Shown: positions 1 to 12,745 of the stretch, piece after piece
How the letters are laid out: the number at the start of each line of letters is the position of its first letter
How positions within the stretch are numbered: the first letter of the stretch is position 1
Assembly: GCA_018697195.1 (NCBI GenBank)
Contig: CM031879.1
Location: forward strand, 39,893,715 to 39,957,714
From: Certhia americana
Lineage: Eukaryota; Chordata; Aves; Passeriformes; Certhiidae
Length of the DNA: 64,000 nucleotides
Direction: 5' to 3'
Translations under genes and position numbers: made by a program
The notes under the pieces: model-generated
What the model was told of the DNA's origin: nothing
The model's database searches: none
The model's input: only the letters and a program-made list of their open reading frames with translations

Positions 1-2786
1 TCCTCACCAGGTTCATAAATCTTAAATCATCAATATTTTTTTTCCTTTACCTTCCTAACTTTATCTTTCCATGCAAATATATGTAACATAGAAGTACCTA
101 AAATCTATTAATCTATTCCTTCTTTTTCTAAAATGTCTGATTTTGGCCATTTCTATCACGCATATGATTGCACAGAAAATACCTAAGCCTGTTTTTGTTT
201 AATTTTCCCCAATTCCTCTGAAAACAGCCAGGAGTTTAAGCCTGTGCTTAGAATATAGCAAAGTTTTGGTGTGCAAATGGCAATGAAATCAGTCACAGAC
301 CTGGGCCAGTGTAACTCTAGAGCAGACTACAAGCAACTTGATTCTTTTTTCTCAATAGAATTGACACATATAAATGACTTTTTTTTACTTTTTTTTTAAA
401 TGCCACTTTCTCCTTTGTGTGTATTACCTGGAATGTATTCCATCTTAATCTTCTCTGATTGGGGTGAAAATGCAGCAAAATTGTCAAAATCTTCCCTCCC
501 AGCTGTGAAGTTAAAATGTAGAGGTAAATTATGATATTTGCTAATAAGACTCTGTAATTTTTAACCTAGGGAAAGAACATCACAGAAAGAAGGTTTGAAA
601 TTTACACTGGAAAAATTTACTCAGGTTAACAATAATGTGCCAACATAAAGAGTAGGACTAATCATAAAGTGGAATAATTTACGAAGGAATATAATGAATT
701 TTTTGTTACTGCAGTTCTTGAGAGAAATTAAATGTTGTTTGAAAGAACATGGTCATTTTTTGTAGAGAACACAGCCTTATATAATTTTTCTTCAATTGGA
801 ATTTCTTGTTACATTATGCAATAGGTCAAACAAAATTATCATAGAAGTTCTGCATTATTTCTAAATCTGGGAAAGATGCCACAAATAAAGTTATTCTACC
901 AATAAACTACTATATTCCTTAGGAATTTGCATTCCACTAAATTCTAAGCATTGTAAGACTACTTATAAAAACCCAGATACGCTTGAGCTCTCTCCTCTTC
1001 ACGGACATTAACATCAGCATCTTAACAACATAGTCTTGGGTTAAATATCCATCAATTTTTTGCTTTTAACTGTATAGAAGTTTATATTAATTAATATTAT
1101 TTTTTCTTAATTTGTCTTTCTTTTTCAAGAAAAAAATGCTACCGCTCTCTGAGAGTGTTTCTTCATGGAAGAGAACTAATTTCTTACAGTAAAAATTCAT
1201 TTCTATTCAGTTATCTTTAATGTTACTATTTTGATTATGGATCCTCAACTTTTTTCTCTGTTGTGTATAGTTTTCAGCTGCAGGTTTCTTGGAAAATTTG
1301 TTAGAAGCTTTGATTCATGATCATACATGGATTTTAAAAAAATAATAATTTAAATATGAAGCATTTGAAATGGTTTGTGATGTGAAAGGGAAAATTTTGC
1401 AGACATCTTCAATGTCACTTCTATTTCCATGTGCACCTCATTGAAAAAATGAGAAGTAAAAAATTAATTGGCCAAAAAGAATTAAGCTACTGAATTTGAT
1501 GAGTTCTGTGAGCAGTGTCCATATATCTTTACAATGCCATTTTTGTCCATTATATAAAAAGATGCATAAACTTGCTGCATTCCTCCAAGTACGAATAGGT
1601 GACATAGGAACGCAGGCCAATTAAAGAGTGCAAACCAAAGGAGAGAGGGGGTTGCTTTCATGTTTTAATAAATGAACAGAACCTTGCTACCAATGATGAG
1701 ACAACATTCTTATTAACCAAATTCAGCTGCTCTTAAATTCAATGCCCGATTCACCATTTCTGGTTTTCACTTACATGTGCAAGCTGTCTTTTAAAAAAGA
1801 AATGATTGTAAACATAAATCCTCACAGCTTCAGTAGCATCCACGAAAGAATATGATGAATGCTCAAGGAATTTCAGCACTTAGTATATTCTTTAATATTG
1901 ACAAGAAAGTGATGTTCACTCCAGAGAGAAATAATATACATAGAGCTGGAATTTATGAAATATTTATTTCCAAACCCAAACAACCTTCCTCATGTTAAGA
2001 TTTCCTCAAAAATCTACCAACAAACCCCAAGATTATTGAATGTGTCATGTTTTTCAAGAAAAAAATATTGATCTTATGAAAATTAAATATTTCTAGACAT
2101 TTTTTGTGTCCTGTATTTAAACTGCTTTACTGCTGTTTATGTCATAATTTTGTGGGGAGGGTTGTTGTTTCTATAAGGGTATTTCTATGCCTTTAGTATC
2201 AGTAACATGTTCAGTAGTATGACTAGAATCAGGGTCAAATGATAAATAAAATGAATGCTTTTAAAGATTTTCAAATAACTGTAGCTGAATTAAACATGTA
2301 AGAGCTATTAGAGATTGAATACCCTTTCATAGTCAATAGGGTCAAAGTCCAACTCGTGTCAAATTTTGTATATGTGTTTCATTTTATGTGTACTTGTATT
2401 ATATTATTCTTTTATTCTACTACTTTTTGAATAAAAGAGGAAAGAGTATGGTTGACAAGAATTTAGAAACTATTTATAGGAAATATTGAATTCCTGAATT
2501 ATATCCCAATTCCGTAACAACTCTGAAATCTTTACATTTATAAATCTATAAATCTAACTAATGTTGCCTCACAGGTTTTTTCCACTGTAAGCTTTGTACA
2601 ATAGGTTTTTCTACTGTAAGTCTACTGTAATATTTGCTTAAATAGTTATGGAAGCAGTTCCTAAACCATGGCATTTGAGAAAATGTCTACTCATAGTTCT
2701 GTAAACAGCTTGTAATGGTTTTATAAAAGGGGGTACTATATTTTAGATTTTTTTCTTATGAAATCTCCAAATTACTACTATCTTTA

Positions 2787-2787
<1 letters not shown>
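1..2787. other. AT-rich non-coding stretch
   Basis: No exon-like open frame, RNA gene or transposon end is visible. The DNA is AT-rich with short T runs. The one open frame here, 60 codons on the minus strand at 1438-1620, has no recognisable domain and is of a length expected by chance. Confidence 0.6.
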
Positions 2788-2817
<30 letters not shown>

Positions 2818-2935
2818 NNNNNNNNNNNNNNNNNNNNNNNNNNNNNNNNNNNNNNNNNNNNNNNNNNNNNNNNNNNNNNNNNNNNNNNNNNNNNNNNNNN
2901 NNNNNNNNNNNNNNNNNTATATATATATATATATT
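2788..2935. repeat. (TA)n microsatellite containing an assembly gap
   Basis: Alternating TA runs from about 2791 to 2817 and again from 2918 to about 2933, with exactly 100 N between them (2818-2917). A round 100 N usually marks a gap of unknown length, so the true repeat length cannot be read. Open frames that run through it on both strands (2743-2964) are artefacts of the repeat. Confidence 0.95.
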
Positions 2936-5900
2936 ACAACAAGCATACAACAATACATAAATAAATCTATATATGTATTTGAAATTTTTTGTTGTAAGAA
3001 CTCTACATCACTCGGAAAACTTTATTTTATTGAAAGCTTTCCTCCCAGTACTGACAAGGCAAACCAAAAGAGAAACATCATCTGGTTGTATCCTCAGGGA
3101 CTGTTATCTATTTAAGGCTGTTTAACATAGAAAAATTCCTGAGTAAGCATGGCAAAATATATTGGTTTTAATCTCCCAGACACCTCTAAAGCTATATAAA
3201 AGGATTATTATTTTATAAGTTGCTTTTAATACTGTATCAATATTGATCTTATCATATAATTATAGAAAATTCCCCCACTCCATTTTAGTGGGGTGGACTG
3301 GAACAGATTCAGAATTATATATAAGTAGTTTAAAAATTGTTTCACCAGAATTGAAAGTGCTAGAATAAACCATGAGTTCAGATTTTTTTCAGCTCTAAGC
3401 TTTTCATGTCCTTCAACTGTAGTTACAATGAAAATCTAATTTATTTCTTATAAGTGTAAAGTAAGGACTAGGGTCAATAAAATTGCTTTCCAACATAGTC
3501 ACAGACACTGGACGAAAACAGGCAAAAGGATTTGAATGATTATATCTGCATTTAATTACCATTTGGCGGCCTAGCTAACTCTCTGATGGCTAGTACACTG
3601 ACAATGTCAGATTTCTACTTCCAGAATGGGAAACTGGTTCCGTTGAGATGATCTTCTATCTTTCCAAGTTGAAGGCCATGACATGCAGTTGAAATGCAGT
3701 CAAACCTGCATCTTCTTTCTGGAAATCTGCCATCCTGTTCTAGTCTCTTACCAAAATTTATCAACCTCCTCCTGCTACTGGATTATAACATTTTAGAATA
3801 GTATTCCACACAACTGTGGGCTGGAGTGGACATCCTTGGAGAAAAAGAAAAAATTCTGTACTATATGGTACTGTGAAAAAATGGAGTAAGAATACCAAGA
3901 GTGAAATGGGGGAGGGAGGGGTGTGTGTTGTGACAATTCTTGTTTTCCAGAGCTTTGCTAGAAGACAAAAATGTCAGAAAAATCAACCTGTCAAAGACAA
4001 AAATAGGAGTAAAAAGATCTAAAAGAAAAGCATGTCTTCAAAAGTTGGCCTCTTATGAAGCATAGATATTAGTGCCCCAGGACCATACAGATTGTTTTTG
4101 GGCTTCACTAGTGTTAGGTAGTTTTCTTCACAGCTTCAGGAAGCCCTGACGCTTCCTATGTGCAAAACACACAGAGAAATGCACAAACACAGAGCTCAGA
4201 ACGAATCTATCAAAAAATAACCCATTATACTCTAATATCAGATAAGGTTAATATCTGCAACTAAAACGATGGAATGCTTGCTAAATAGGTGTTAAACATT
4301 ATAACAGTACTGTATTACACAAATAAATAAGAGGGTTGTGAGCTGTTCAGATTGGTCTCTTCAAACTGGTAAAATATTATTTTACGTTGTCATGTGCTTT
4401 TCTTAAGTGAAAGAAGAAGCCAAAATAAATCACGCAGCAGTTTTGTTTGGAAAATAATTTAGCTTAGTTTAGTTTAAAATAAATATGTAAATAACTTTTA
4501 CAATACACTTTATGCTGTTCTGTTATCCCACGTTAATGGAGAAAATACCAAATATACAGTATTTGCAGTCATGGAAACGTCAGACTTTTCAGGTTTTGAT
4601 TACTGAGAGTAAAAGAAAAGTTTTTTTCCCCTTGAAAATACTCATTTCCATACATGCACAATCAAATCTCACGTATTTGTTGAGAGTAATTTTGGCCCAT
4701 TCTTTTCTTGGTTTTTACACACTCTATCAATTGCTATAACAAATGTTCCATCATTCTACTAGGTTTTCAAGTATGTACTGTATACTTACATGTCAATGTA
4801 ATTTCTAAATCATGTTGTCAAGTCAATGTACTGGTCTTATATTAATACATACTTTCAGTTGGAGTAATTTCAAAAGAAAATGCAGACATTTCATTCTTCG
4901 ATACAAATGATCAGAATTTTAAACTCTGAGGGAAGCACTGCCTCCCAAATGCTGGTGGCACTTCAGTGATTTCTATTATTAAATGGAAATATAAAACTTA
5001 TTAAATATTTTAAGAGAGCTAAGTAAAAACATTCAAACTAGGAAATTATTAAAGTAAGGTTATTTGTGGAGCTTAATACCCATGGATCCTTTGTGCATGC
5101 ACATTTAAAGATAAGCTCTAATTACACAATTTGTTCATTATATTAAGTTTATTTTTCACTTTTGGCTCTATCTATGGTAACATTTATGGCACTGGCCAGG
5201 AGCTAGGAGCTCATATGTTTAGTTCCACAAAAATTAAGAGAAATGTAAACTCAGATTTTATATAAGTAGCTGAAATGACATAAAATGTCTTTAAATGTAG
5301 GCTTCATTCCTTAATTATAGCTATAATCTTCTATGAAGAGGTGAAAATGACATAAACAAATGTTGAAAACCTACTGGAAACATCAATAAAAATATCTATG
5401 TTACTGCCTAAAAGAACCCCTGATAATTGTTTAAAGTCCAGGTGCAAATTTTCTGTAAGCAAGTAATAATAAAGCACGGAAAAGTCAGGGGAAAGAAAAG
5501 AAACTTACACAGTATTAAAAAACAACTCAGCTTTCTTCAAGTGAAAAATTATTCAAAATAACAACATGTTTCATAATCCAAACATTTTCTTTCTACCTTC
5601 TTTAGATTTCTTGAGTGTGGAAAAAAATCAGACCTAACATCAAACTCAAAGAAGACACATTTGTGAAAATCAGTTTGCAGCTAGTACTTTGCTGAAGGAG
5701 GAACATATTCTAGGACACGACTGCACTTTTCAGTTCTTTATCATTACTCAGAAAATAGGCAGTTCACTTGGTTAGGGAGCCTATTGAGGACATTTTCATT
5801 TGTCCTGAGAAACTGTATAAAACTAAATTACAGAAACTTGTCTGCTGTGCTGACGTGCAGAAGAAAGTTATGAGTCAGTATAGTTCATTTTCAGTCCCAA

Positions 5901-7080
5901 GCTTGAGCACATGAGATTATGAAGACTGTGGAGGTAGTTGTCTGTTGGAAATTTGAATTTCATAAACTGTTGTTCTCAATCTAATAATTTTCTTTTAATT
6001 GGAAAAATCTACATTTATGATTCTTATGCTAGTCTTTGTTTCATTGCAAAATTACTATAATATCCCTGTATTCCCTTCTGTCTCATTTTCTGTTATTTGC
6101 TTTAAACATATTCTAGAAGTTGCATACACTTATTTGTGTACAATATATTTTTCTTCTGATTGAATCTTGGGTGCTTGAGAAATGAGTTCTCAGGAAAGGT
6201 GTGTGTTTAGGAGCAGAGTGACGAGCTCTTTCCAGCATATGCAAACACCTCAAAAGAGGAGAGCAATTTTCAAAGGTAATCTTTTATGCAATCTCCAAAT
6301 CTTAACCCCCTTGTATTTTTATCTGCAGTTAGGATTAATGAACAGGAGTTTGAACAGCAGGATTTGCCTTACATAATTCATCTGGAATTCTTTTGGTTGA
6401 TGATGAAAATGTGTTCATAGAAGCATACTGGAACTGCCTATGAAGTAGTACCTTTTTCCTAAGACTTCAAAGGATGTTTTTCAAATACTGATCTTCCACT
6501 TCAATGGTTGTGCAGAAAATGTGATTTCAAATTATTTTTCAGAATATTTAAAATGTAAAATAGTGGATCAATTTCTTCCTTCCAGAAATAAAGACAGTAA
6601 CAGAAATTGTCACATGCTGTCCTTTTACATAAGTAAAACACATGCAGGCTTTGCTACTTTTTTTTCTGTATGAATTGCAGTTCATAACTGAATCCTATAC
6701 TATACAGATAGGAACAAAGACACAGGCAATCCACTGCTAACCATCTCTCAAACATTAGTCCTTTAAAAACGTGAATTTCTCATCCAATCAGTTAGCTTAG
6801 TCTATTTTCATGGACAGTTTATATTAGAGACTCACAAAAGTTCTGCCTAGTTCTAGATATCGAGTTCACAAACAGCAGAAGTAGTGAACCCTTGATTTCT
6901 GTAGATCAACAGTCATCTACTAATAGTCATTGCTAATTTACCACTACCTGGAGCTAGTAGGGAAGATATCTTTGGGGTTACATCACCTTAGCATTCAGTG
7001 GGGACAGTTTAAAACAAAGTGCAATGAATTAGCAGGAAAGGAGTGAAGAATAAAAAAATACAGAAAATAACTGTATCAAT
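2936..7080. other. AT-rich non-coding stretch
   Basis: No gene or clear mobile element recognised. A small GC stem-loop sits at 3273-3293 (arms CCCCACT and AGTGGGG around a 7-base loop). Open frames at 3816-4022, 4512-4739 and 6182-6376 are short, lack recognisable domains and have no convincing exon context. Confidence 0.55.
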
Positions 7081-7150
7081 CTATGGTTTACCCATACCTT
7101 AAACACTGTGTGCAATTCTGGTCCCTTTATTTCAAAAAAGGCTAAAATGG
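7081..7150 (+). mobile_element. CR1 LINE scrap (probable)
   Basis: A stretch centred on ACTGTGTGCAATTCTGGTCC and followed by TTCAAAAAAGG resembles the distal ORF2 part of avian CR1 or L3-like LINEs, where the consensus reads like a tract ending in 'caGTTCTGGGCCCC' and then an AAGAAGGA-type motif. The piece is very short and degraded, so it could be a chance match. Plus-strand sense. Confidence 0.4.
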
Positions 7151-8369
7151 CACTCAATGTTTCTTCTTTCCCTATGACCACTTTTTCCTGGAATTTGTAA
7201 AGACTTCAAATCTTTAAAATATTTTATTTCACATCATCTACTTTTCCACACATCAGTGAAATTTTGGCTGAAATTTGTATAAACATAGTTGATACAATTC
7301 ACAGATAGACAGATGTATGGCAGCATTTAAATGAAACCGGACCGTAAGAGGTTTTTGTACTTCAACTGCAATCTACTCTTGAAATAATAAAAATGCTGAA
7401 AAGCCACTGTCACCCTGGTGAGCCTATGGAGGGAAGATCTGTTTAGAAATTGACAAATTCCATGTCTGCAACAGCACTGTAGACTATCATGCTTGTATAA
7501 TGAGTAAATATTTTTAAATTCTCTGCATGCACTGCTTTTCTTACATTTCTAAAGTCAGCAATTCCATTTGTGAAAGAAGGATGAGAGAATTAGGTTAACT
7601 CCAGAATTATTTCCTGCTGGTTAGATTAACTTTATTCATTTCAGACAGCATGCTTTAGATGCAGATTTTCTTGCCTGACTAGGAATGTGAATTCAATGAC
7701 TTAAAGACACAGCTAGGTAAATCTAGATTTTATCTTACCTCATCAACAACTACTCTATTCCCAGGCTTCTTTATATAAAATTCCTTGACTCCACTACTCT
7801 TCCCTTGAGGCAGCATGGCAGGGTCTCTTTTTCTTGGAAATATTTATTCTCTAAAATACTGAAGTCTCCTATTTTAGTTTACAAAATATTTCCATCCTTA
7901 TTTCTTTCACATTTGCCTGTTATATAAGGTTTTCAAAACTTTTATTCAAGCTATTTAAGCTTCTTTTCTCATCATGTGGTGTTCAATCTTTCATTGTTAG
8001 AGGTGGTAGTGAACCTACAATTCTGGGTACATCTGTGGGGACTTTGGGGGATTGGGATGTGTCAAGTTTTTTTGTCCTTTTGAATGAATCATATTTCCCA
8101 AAGCTCTTATAGAACCTTCAGTGTCTCATCTCTCTCACTGCCTCTAATTAAGAGCTATGAACACTTATTATGGCTGCTTGAGTGCTATAAGAATATACTA
8201 GAAATGAAAAGTGTAAAATCTGTTCTTTGCGTACTGTAGAATTGTAAAAGTATTCTCTATGGGGAAAAAAAGTCTCATGTTACATTTTTTTAAAACATCC
8301 ATTCAGCCTTTCTTGCATCAATGCGTTAATGCCTTCTTTGTGCCACTCTTTAAAGAATGATCATCCTTA
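7151..8369. other. AT-rich non-coding stretch
   Basis: No gene, RNA or repeat family recognised. The sequence leads directly into the CR1 copy that begins near 8370. Confidence 0.5.
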
Positions 8370-9049
8370 GGACAACCAGCCCCTGAGTCTGTAGAAAGGA
8401 ACCTCCTCTGTAATCCAGGAGAAGGCAGTCAGTGATCTCCTGAGCCACCTATACACTCACAAACCTAAGGGGTCAGATATATTTCAGTGAGGGTACTGAA
8501 CAAGGTGGAGGAATAGCTCACCAAGCCACCATCTATCATTTATCATCAGTCCTGGTTAACTGGGGAGGACTCAGATGACTGGAGGTTGGCCAGTTGATGG
8601 ATGGTTGACATCCATCCACAAGGAGGGTCACAAGAAGGATCTGGAAAACTACAGGCCTGCCAGTCTGACTCCAGGACCAAGGAACATTATGAAACAGATC
8701 ATCTTGAGAATAGTTGCACAGCTTGTACAAGACAAACAGGATCGGGGCCAGCCAGCATGGGTTTAGGAAAGGCTTGACCAACCTGTTCTATGACTAGGTG
8801 ATATACCTAGTGTATGAGGAAGTCTGTGGATGTTGTCTACCAGGGCGGTAAAGCCTTTGACACAGCCTCCCACAGATTTCTCCTGGAGAAGCTGACAGCC
8901 CATGCCTTGGACAGGTGAAACCCTTCCTGGATTAAAACTGGCTAGATGACCAGGCCCAGATAGTGGCAGTGAATAGTTGTGCATCCAGTTAGTGGACGAT
9001 CACTGGTGGGATTCCTGAAGGCTCAGTATTTGGTTCAGCATTCTTTAAT
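8370..9049 (+). mobile_element. CR1 LINE fragment, reverse-transcriptase part of ORF2
   Basis: This is a dead avian CR1 retrotransposon copy in plus sense, 5'-truncated upstream of the reverse transcriptase domain. Translated pieces at 8575-8766 carry the family's conserved NYRPxSLT and MxQIIL motifs. The stretch near 8830-8870 corresponds to the DVVYxxFxKAFDT catalytic motif A region of non-LTR reverse transcriptases. The frame is broken by stops and indels, so no protein is made. The element stops at about 9049, just after the CR1 segment that encodes 'QGSVLGP...LFN', where an LTR begins. The CR1 piece at 14705-15610 resumes about 20 consensus bases further on, so the two are probably halves of one copy. 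What I see is the motifs and collinearity; family membership comes from knowledge of CR1. Confidence 0.88.
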
Positions 9050-9491
9050 GCCCCTTATTCCTCCTTACCAGAGAGGAGGCTGGGTGTTCACAAGGAGTTG
9101 GGAGGGGATGCAACTGGGGCAGGTGGCCCCAACAGACCAAAGAGTTATTCCAGACTGTATGACATCATGTTCAGCATATACAGGAAGAAGAAGGAAGAAA
9201 GGCAGATATTGGGAGTGATGACATTTTCTTCAAGAATGCAAGAATGTGTGAAGACGGGACCATGCTCTCCTGGAGATGGCTAAACACTTGCCTCCCCACG
9301 GCAAGAGATGAAGGAATTCCTTGTCTTGCTTCACTTGTGTGTCTAGCTTTTGTTTTCCCTAATAAACTGTCTCTGTCTCAACCCAGGAGTTTTCCATCCT
9401 TTAATCCTTCTGGTTCTCTCCTGGATTATTCTGGAGGAGTAGGTGAGAGGTTGTGTGAGATTTGTTTGCTGGCTGATATTAAACCACAACA
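9050..9491 (+). mobile_element. Endogenous retrovirus LTR, 5'-truncated (family shared with 58492-59011)
   Basis: Remnant of an avian ERV LTR in plus sense. It matches the LTR at 58492-59011 along its length: a TTGGGAG tract, a CATATGA/TGTATGA-ATGTCATG promoter-proximal block, a GCTTCACTTGTGTG block and the 3' terminus TAAACCACAACA. A poly(A) signal AATAAA lies at 9361-9366, about 125 bases before the 3' end, which is normal spacing for R/U5. The TATA region near 9176 is degraded. The first ~200 bases of the LTR, as judged from the other copy, are missing, so it starts abruptly at the CR1 junction. No internal retroviral genes follow. The open frames at 8979-9534 are shadows; the frame at 9244 has a look-alike in the other copy (LASLVCLAFVF versus FASLVCRAFAF), which simply reflects shared ancestry of the DNA. 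Confidence 0.82.
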
Positions 9492-10571
9492 GATCATCAG
9501 TCACTGTGCTCATTTTTATAATTCATTGAATTAAATTGACAATATAATATGCAACTTTTTGATCTTCACCCTGGTTGAGACATTATACTGATAATAAGAA
9601 GATAACTTTTGCCGTTTAACCAGAATTTATCAAAATTAAACAAATTTCAAATCTAAATAATCCTCAAAAGTAAATCAGTTGGCAATGTGAACATGAGAAG
9701 AGAGATAGAGATCTTCTCTTGCCTTTACTTTAAAATTCATAATCAGTTTTTCCAAATACATCATAGTCTGATAATATTAATTCTAGAACTGGCATTATTT
9801 TTACATTAAAATAACATCTAGAGGGAGAAAAAACCCTGTAATTCTTCCAATCTAGGGTTAAATCATTAATAAAATAAATGCCTCCTGAAGGTACACTAGG
9901 AAAAAAAAAATATATATATATATATATAAACATCCATAGGATTTACTCATCTTAAGTCTTAGTATTTTTGGGTTTCCCCCTGTTCCTAAATACACTTCAA
10001 AATAAACTAATCTTGTCATTAAAACAGGTGAGATTGTATTTATGTTAACACAGGGAGTAGAGTTAAACATCAAAAAACAATCATGCTCTTGTTTCTCATG
10101 CTCTTTGGATAATTTAACACCCACGAAATCAGGTTAAAATAAAAATAACGAAGAACAAACTATGTATTCCCTTTCTGCAGCTTATTACTCCTTTCTAGGA
10201 AAGGTAATAGATTTTAAGTGCTGGTAAATTGAAAAAGAGGATTTATTCTTCATTGACTGATGGAAACAAATATTGGATGGGACATTAAACGAAAGGCCTT
10301 ACCAGATCCTTTGATTTATCATTCATTGAAGAAACATAGTTTGTTATTCTTCTGATGCAAACTGCTGAGAGGCGATTCAAATTAGTCTGGTTTATAATCT
10401 CCAAAATGCTATTCAGCCTGCATTTAAAGAGTAATTAAATGGTTCTTTTGTTAAACTTGTATCTAGTTACTTAACAGTTGGGATTATGTGAGAACATTCA
10501 GGCAAAGCACAACTAACAGAACTGATTATCTCCTTGGGTTTTAAAACCCAATTGAATACAATTTTGTCCAG

Positions 10572-10574
<3 letters not shown>
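9492..10574. other. AT-rich non-coding stretch
   Basis: No gene recognised. It contains a short A-run and (TA)n at about 9901-9928. Open frames crossing that tract (9730-9933 and 9858-10124, minus strand) encode low-complexity YIYI stretches and are artefacts. Confidence 0.5.

Positions 10575-10617
<43 letters not shown>
10575..10617. repeat. Poly(T) tract, 43 bases
   Basis: An uninterrupted run of T. Read on the minus strand it is a poly(A), but nothing just upstream on that strand looks like a retrotransposon or processed transcript, so it is called only as a mononucleotide repeat. Predicted poly-Phe and poly-Lys proteins over it are artefacts. Confidence 0.95.
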
Positions 10618-10621
<4 letters not shown>

Positions 10622-10792
10622 GAAATGCACATAATCTGTACCTCAGTGTACACAGAATATCAATGGAACAACCAGTGAGGCATTCCACACACTGCATGTC
10701 ACTCAACAAAACATATTTTACGCTATCTTTGAATAACAGGGTAATCAGCAAAGAAAGAAAGTCATGGCAGTGAAGAAATGCACTTGAAACAC

Positions 10793-11202
10793 TGTTATTT
10801 TTAGGGCTCTGAGCGAGCCATATCTCTGCAGTTTTTACCCACCTGGGCTACGGCTGCCTGTGCTCAATGCCAGCTTTGCTCACAGTGCAGCTGAGCCACC
10901 GTGAATCAGACTGCTGGGAGAAGTCTCTGTGAGGAAGATTGTGCTGTGCCTTGGGTACCCAGCACTTTTCCCTGGCCGGAGCTGTGTTGCAGGCATGCTG
11001 TGCCCATCCCTGCCCCTGGCCTGGCTGATTTGAACTCGTCTGACTTTGGATGCTGTCTGCTGCCTCTGTGCTCTCCTCTGGCTCACACCAGGCTGTGGCT
11101 GACCTTGGCTGTCCCTGCCAGCTCTGCTTTTCCTTGGGTAGTGGCTGGCTAATCAGGTGCTTGATCACTATATGATCATTAAAATTGGAGCCCCTGTCTA
11201 CA
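10793..11202. mobile_element. GC-rich block with LTR-like termini (candidate)
   Basis: About 410 bases distinctly richer in G and C than the surroundings. The block starts TGTTATTT and ends GTCTACA, so its ends fit the TG...CA rule of LTRs. AAACAC precedes it (10787-10792), and the same six bases recur at 11207-11212, separated from the block's end by an A run. That could be a target duplication blurred by A-run slippage, or coincidence. An ATTAAA lies at 11179 near the right end. Three overlapping open frames (10848-11168 and 10880-11086 minus, 10901-11152 plus) arise from the GC-rich composition and show no known domain. I cannot place it in a named family; a non-LTR insertion or a unique GC-rich segment are alternatives. 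Confidence 0.4.
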
Positions 11203-11466
11203 AAAAAAACACAATTAAACCACCAAACCAGTTATTACTTTGCTAATGATGAACTGAGTCAGAGAAAATTTATGTCTCAAGTCTCATTATTTTCAATTAT
11301 GATATGACTCCAATGATACTCAAATTGGTAGTTGTAGATACAATGAATTTATTTCTCAATATTATGCAAGTAGGCATACTCTAAGGAAAAATACATGTTT
11401 TTTTAAGATGTGCAACTCATTTGTCCACCTAAAACAGTGTTTAAAAGCAAGTTCCTAAACCAACAC

Positions 11467-12745
11467 TGTCGTGGTTTTCAGTTTGAAACTGGGCAGAAAC
11501 ACCAATTTTATGCCTTAGTTTACTAATTTGAAATTTCTTAATCAAGAGCAAAGCACTTAAGAAGCTCAAAAAGGCTTAAACTTTAAAGGAATAAAACTTT
11601 ATTAACTAACACTATAAAAAAAAGAATCAGGATGAAACCTTCAAAACACTTCTCCTCCCCCCACCAATTATTCACTTTCTTACTGCAATATAGAAAGACA
11701 AAACTTGGGATTTTCAGTCAGTTATCACCCTTAAAATAATGATTTCTCAATTCATTAAGGAGAAAGGAGTGTCTCTTGAGTCCCACAGAGATTTTCTACA
11801 AGATACCAGTTCTCTTGCTTCCACACTCCACAATGGCCCGCCCGGGAGAAGGAATGTTGCCATTATGAAGTCCCTCCCATGAAACAGCCTGCCACAGCAG
11901 CTCATGGGCCATATCAGTTTATTAGGGTACAGTTTAAGGGTGCCTCTTCTAGTATAAAACAAAAGTTCTCTTCATCTCAACAGAGGTCATCTTCTCTCAA
12001 TGGGCAGGGTATCATCTTTCAATTTCTTGGTCTTCTTCTGTTCAATTTTCTCTAGCAGCTCACAGCTACGTCTAGAACCTTGCATCCCCCTAAAAACACT
12101 CCATAGGTTACAGGGTATTTAAGTCCATTCTCTATGGCCTCACAAGAGAAATCCAACCTAACCAGGCCACTCCTCCAATCTTCCTTTCCATTTAAGATTC
12201 TCTTCTCACTTCCTCTGACATTAAGTCTCATGCTGTGTCTTTCTACATTTCATCCGGCCTCCTCTTTTTCTCAGGCTAAGATTCATGCTTTGGAAGTTTC
12301 ATCTGGTCAGGGAAAAAGTTAACACAGGCTCAGCCGGTGCAAGGCAGTCACGAGATGCACTGCAGTGGTGCTGGAGCTGGGCTAGGATCTCAAGGCCTGT
12401 GCTGAGAGAAAGAGGCTAGGATCTTTTTCCAGCCCCATCAGGCTTCAAATGTCTCATGCCAGGGCTGATCACCTCCCTTTTCTCTGCCCAGCAGATGCCG
12501 GGCCTGGCTCAGCCCCCAGTTTACTGCATGGAGACATCCTAGATTAGCAGATTTCAGCAGCCAGGACTGGGCTGAGCCTTCCTCTCCCCCCCTCACTGTC
12601 TCTCCTTCCCCTTTGCCTGCCAGGGGTGCCAGGGGAGGGCAGGGGGAACCTCGGCCTGGCCCAGCCATATGGAACAGCCGGGTCAAGGTTCTCAACTCAC
12701 CCCACTGGAAACCAGAAGAGCGCTATTTCCAGAATCTCACCTCAA
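11467..12745 (-). mobile_element. Long ERV LTR, minus sense (same family as 29119-30957)
   Basis: The 3' end of this LTR faces left. The plus strand begins TGTCGTGGTTTTCAGTTTGA, the reverse complement of the terminus seen at 30938-30957 in the opposite copy. Further shared blocks, read on the minus strand, are: a CAATTTGAAATTTCT-like block and an AATCAAGAGCAAAGC block; the palindromic poly(A) signal block AATAAAGTTTTATT (plus 11592-11603 area); a GAAGGTTTCAT block; and far upstream ATCCTAGCCCAGCTCCAGCAC, whose counterpart in the other copy is ATCCTGGCACAGCTCCAGCAC near 29606. The GC-rich half (12330-12745) is the U3 side. The left boundary is firm; the right boundary is approximate because similarity fades, and I found no matching target duplication. 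No internal retroviral coding region is attached, so it looks like a solo LTR. The open frames inside it (11747-11962, 12134-12322, 12438-12695) are not genes. Confidence 0.8.

Noticed and set aside
8575..9534. Chain of open frames as a small gene cluster
   Set aside because: They lie inside a broken CR1 and an ERV LTR; one carries CR1 reverse-transcriptase motifs, the others are shadows.
10467..10773. Frames with poly-Lys or poly-Phe stretches
   Set aside because: Produced by the 43-base T run.
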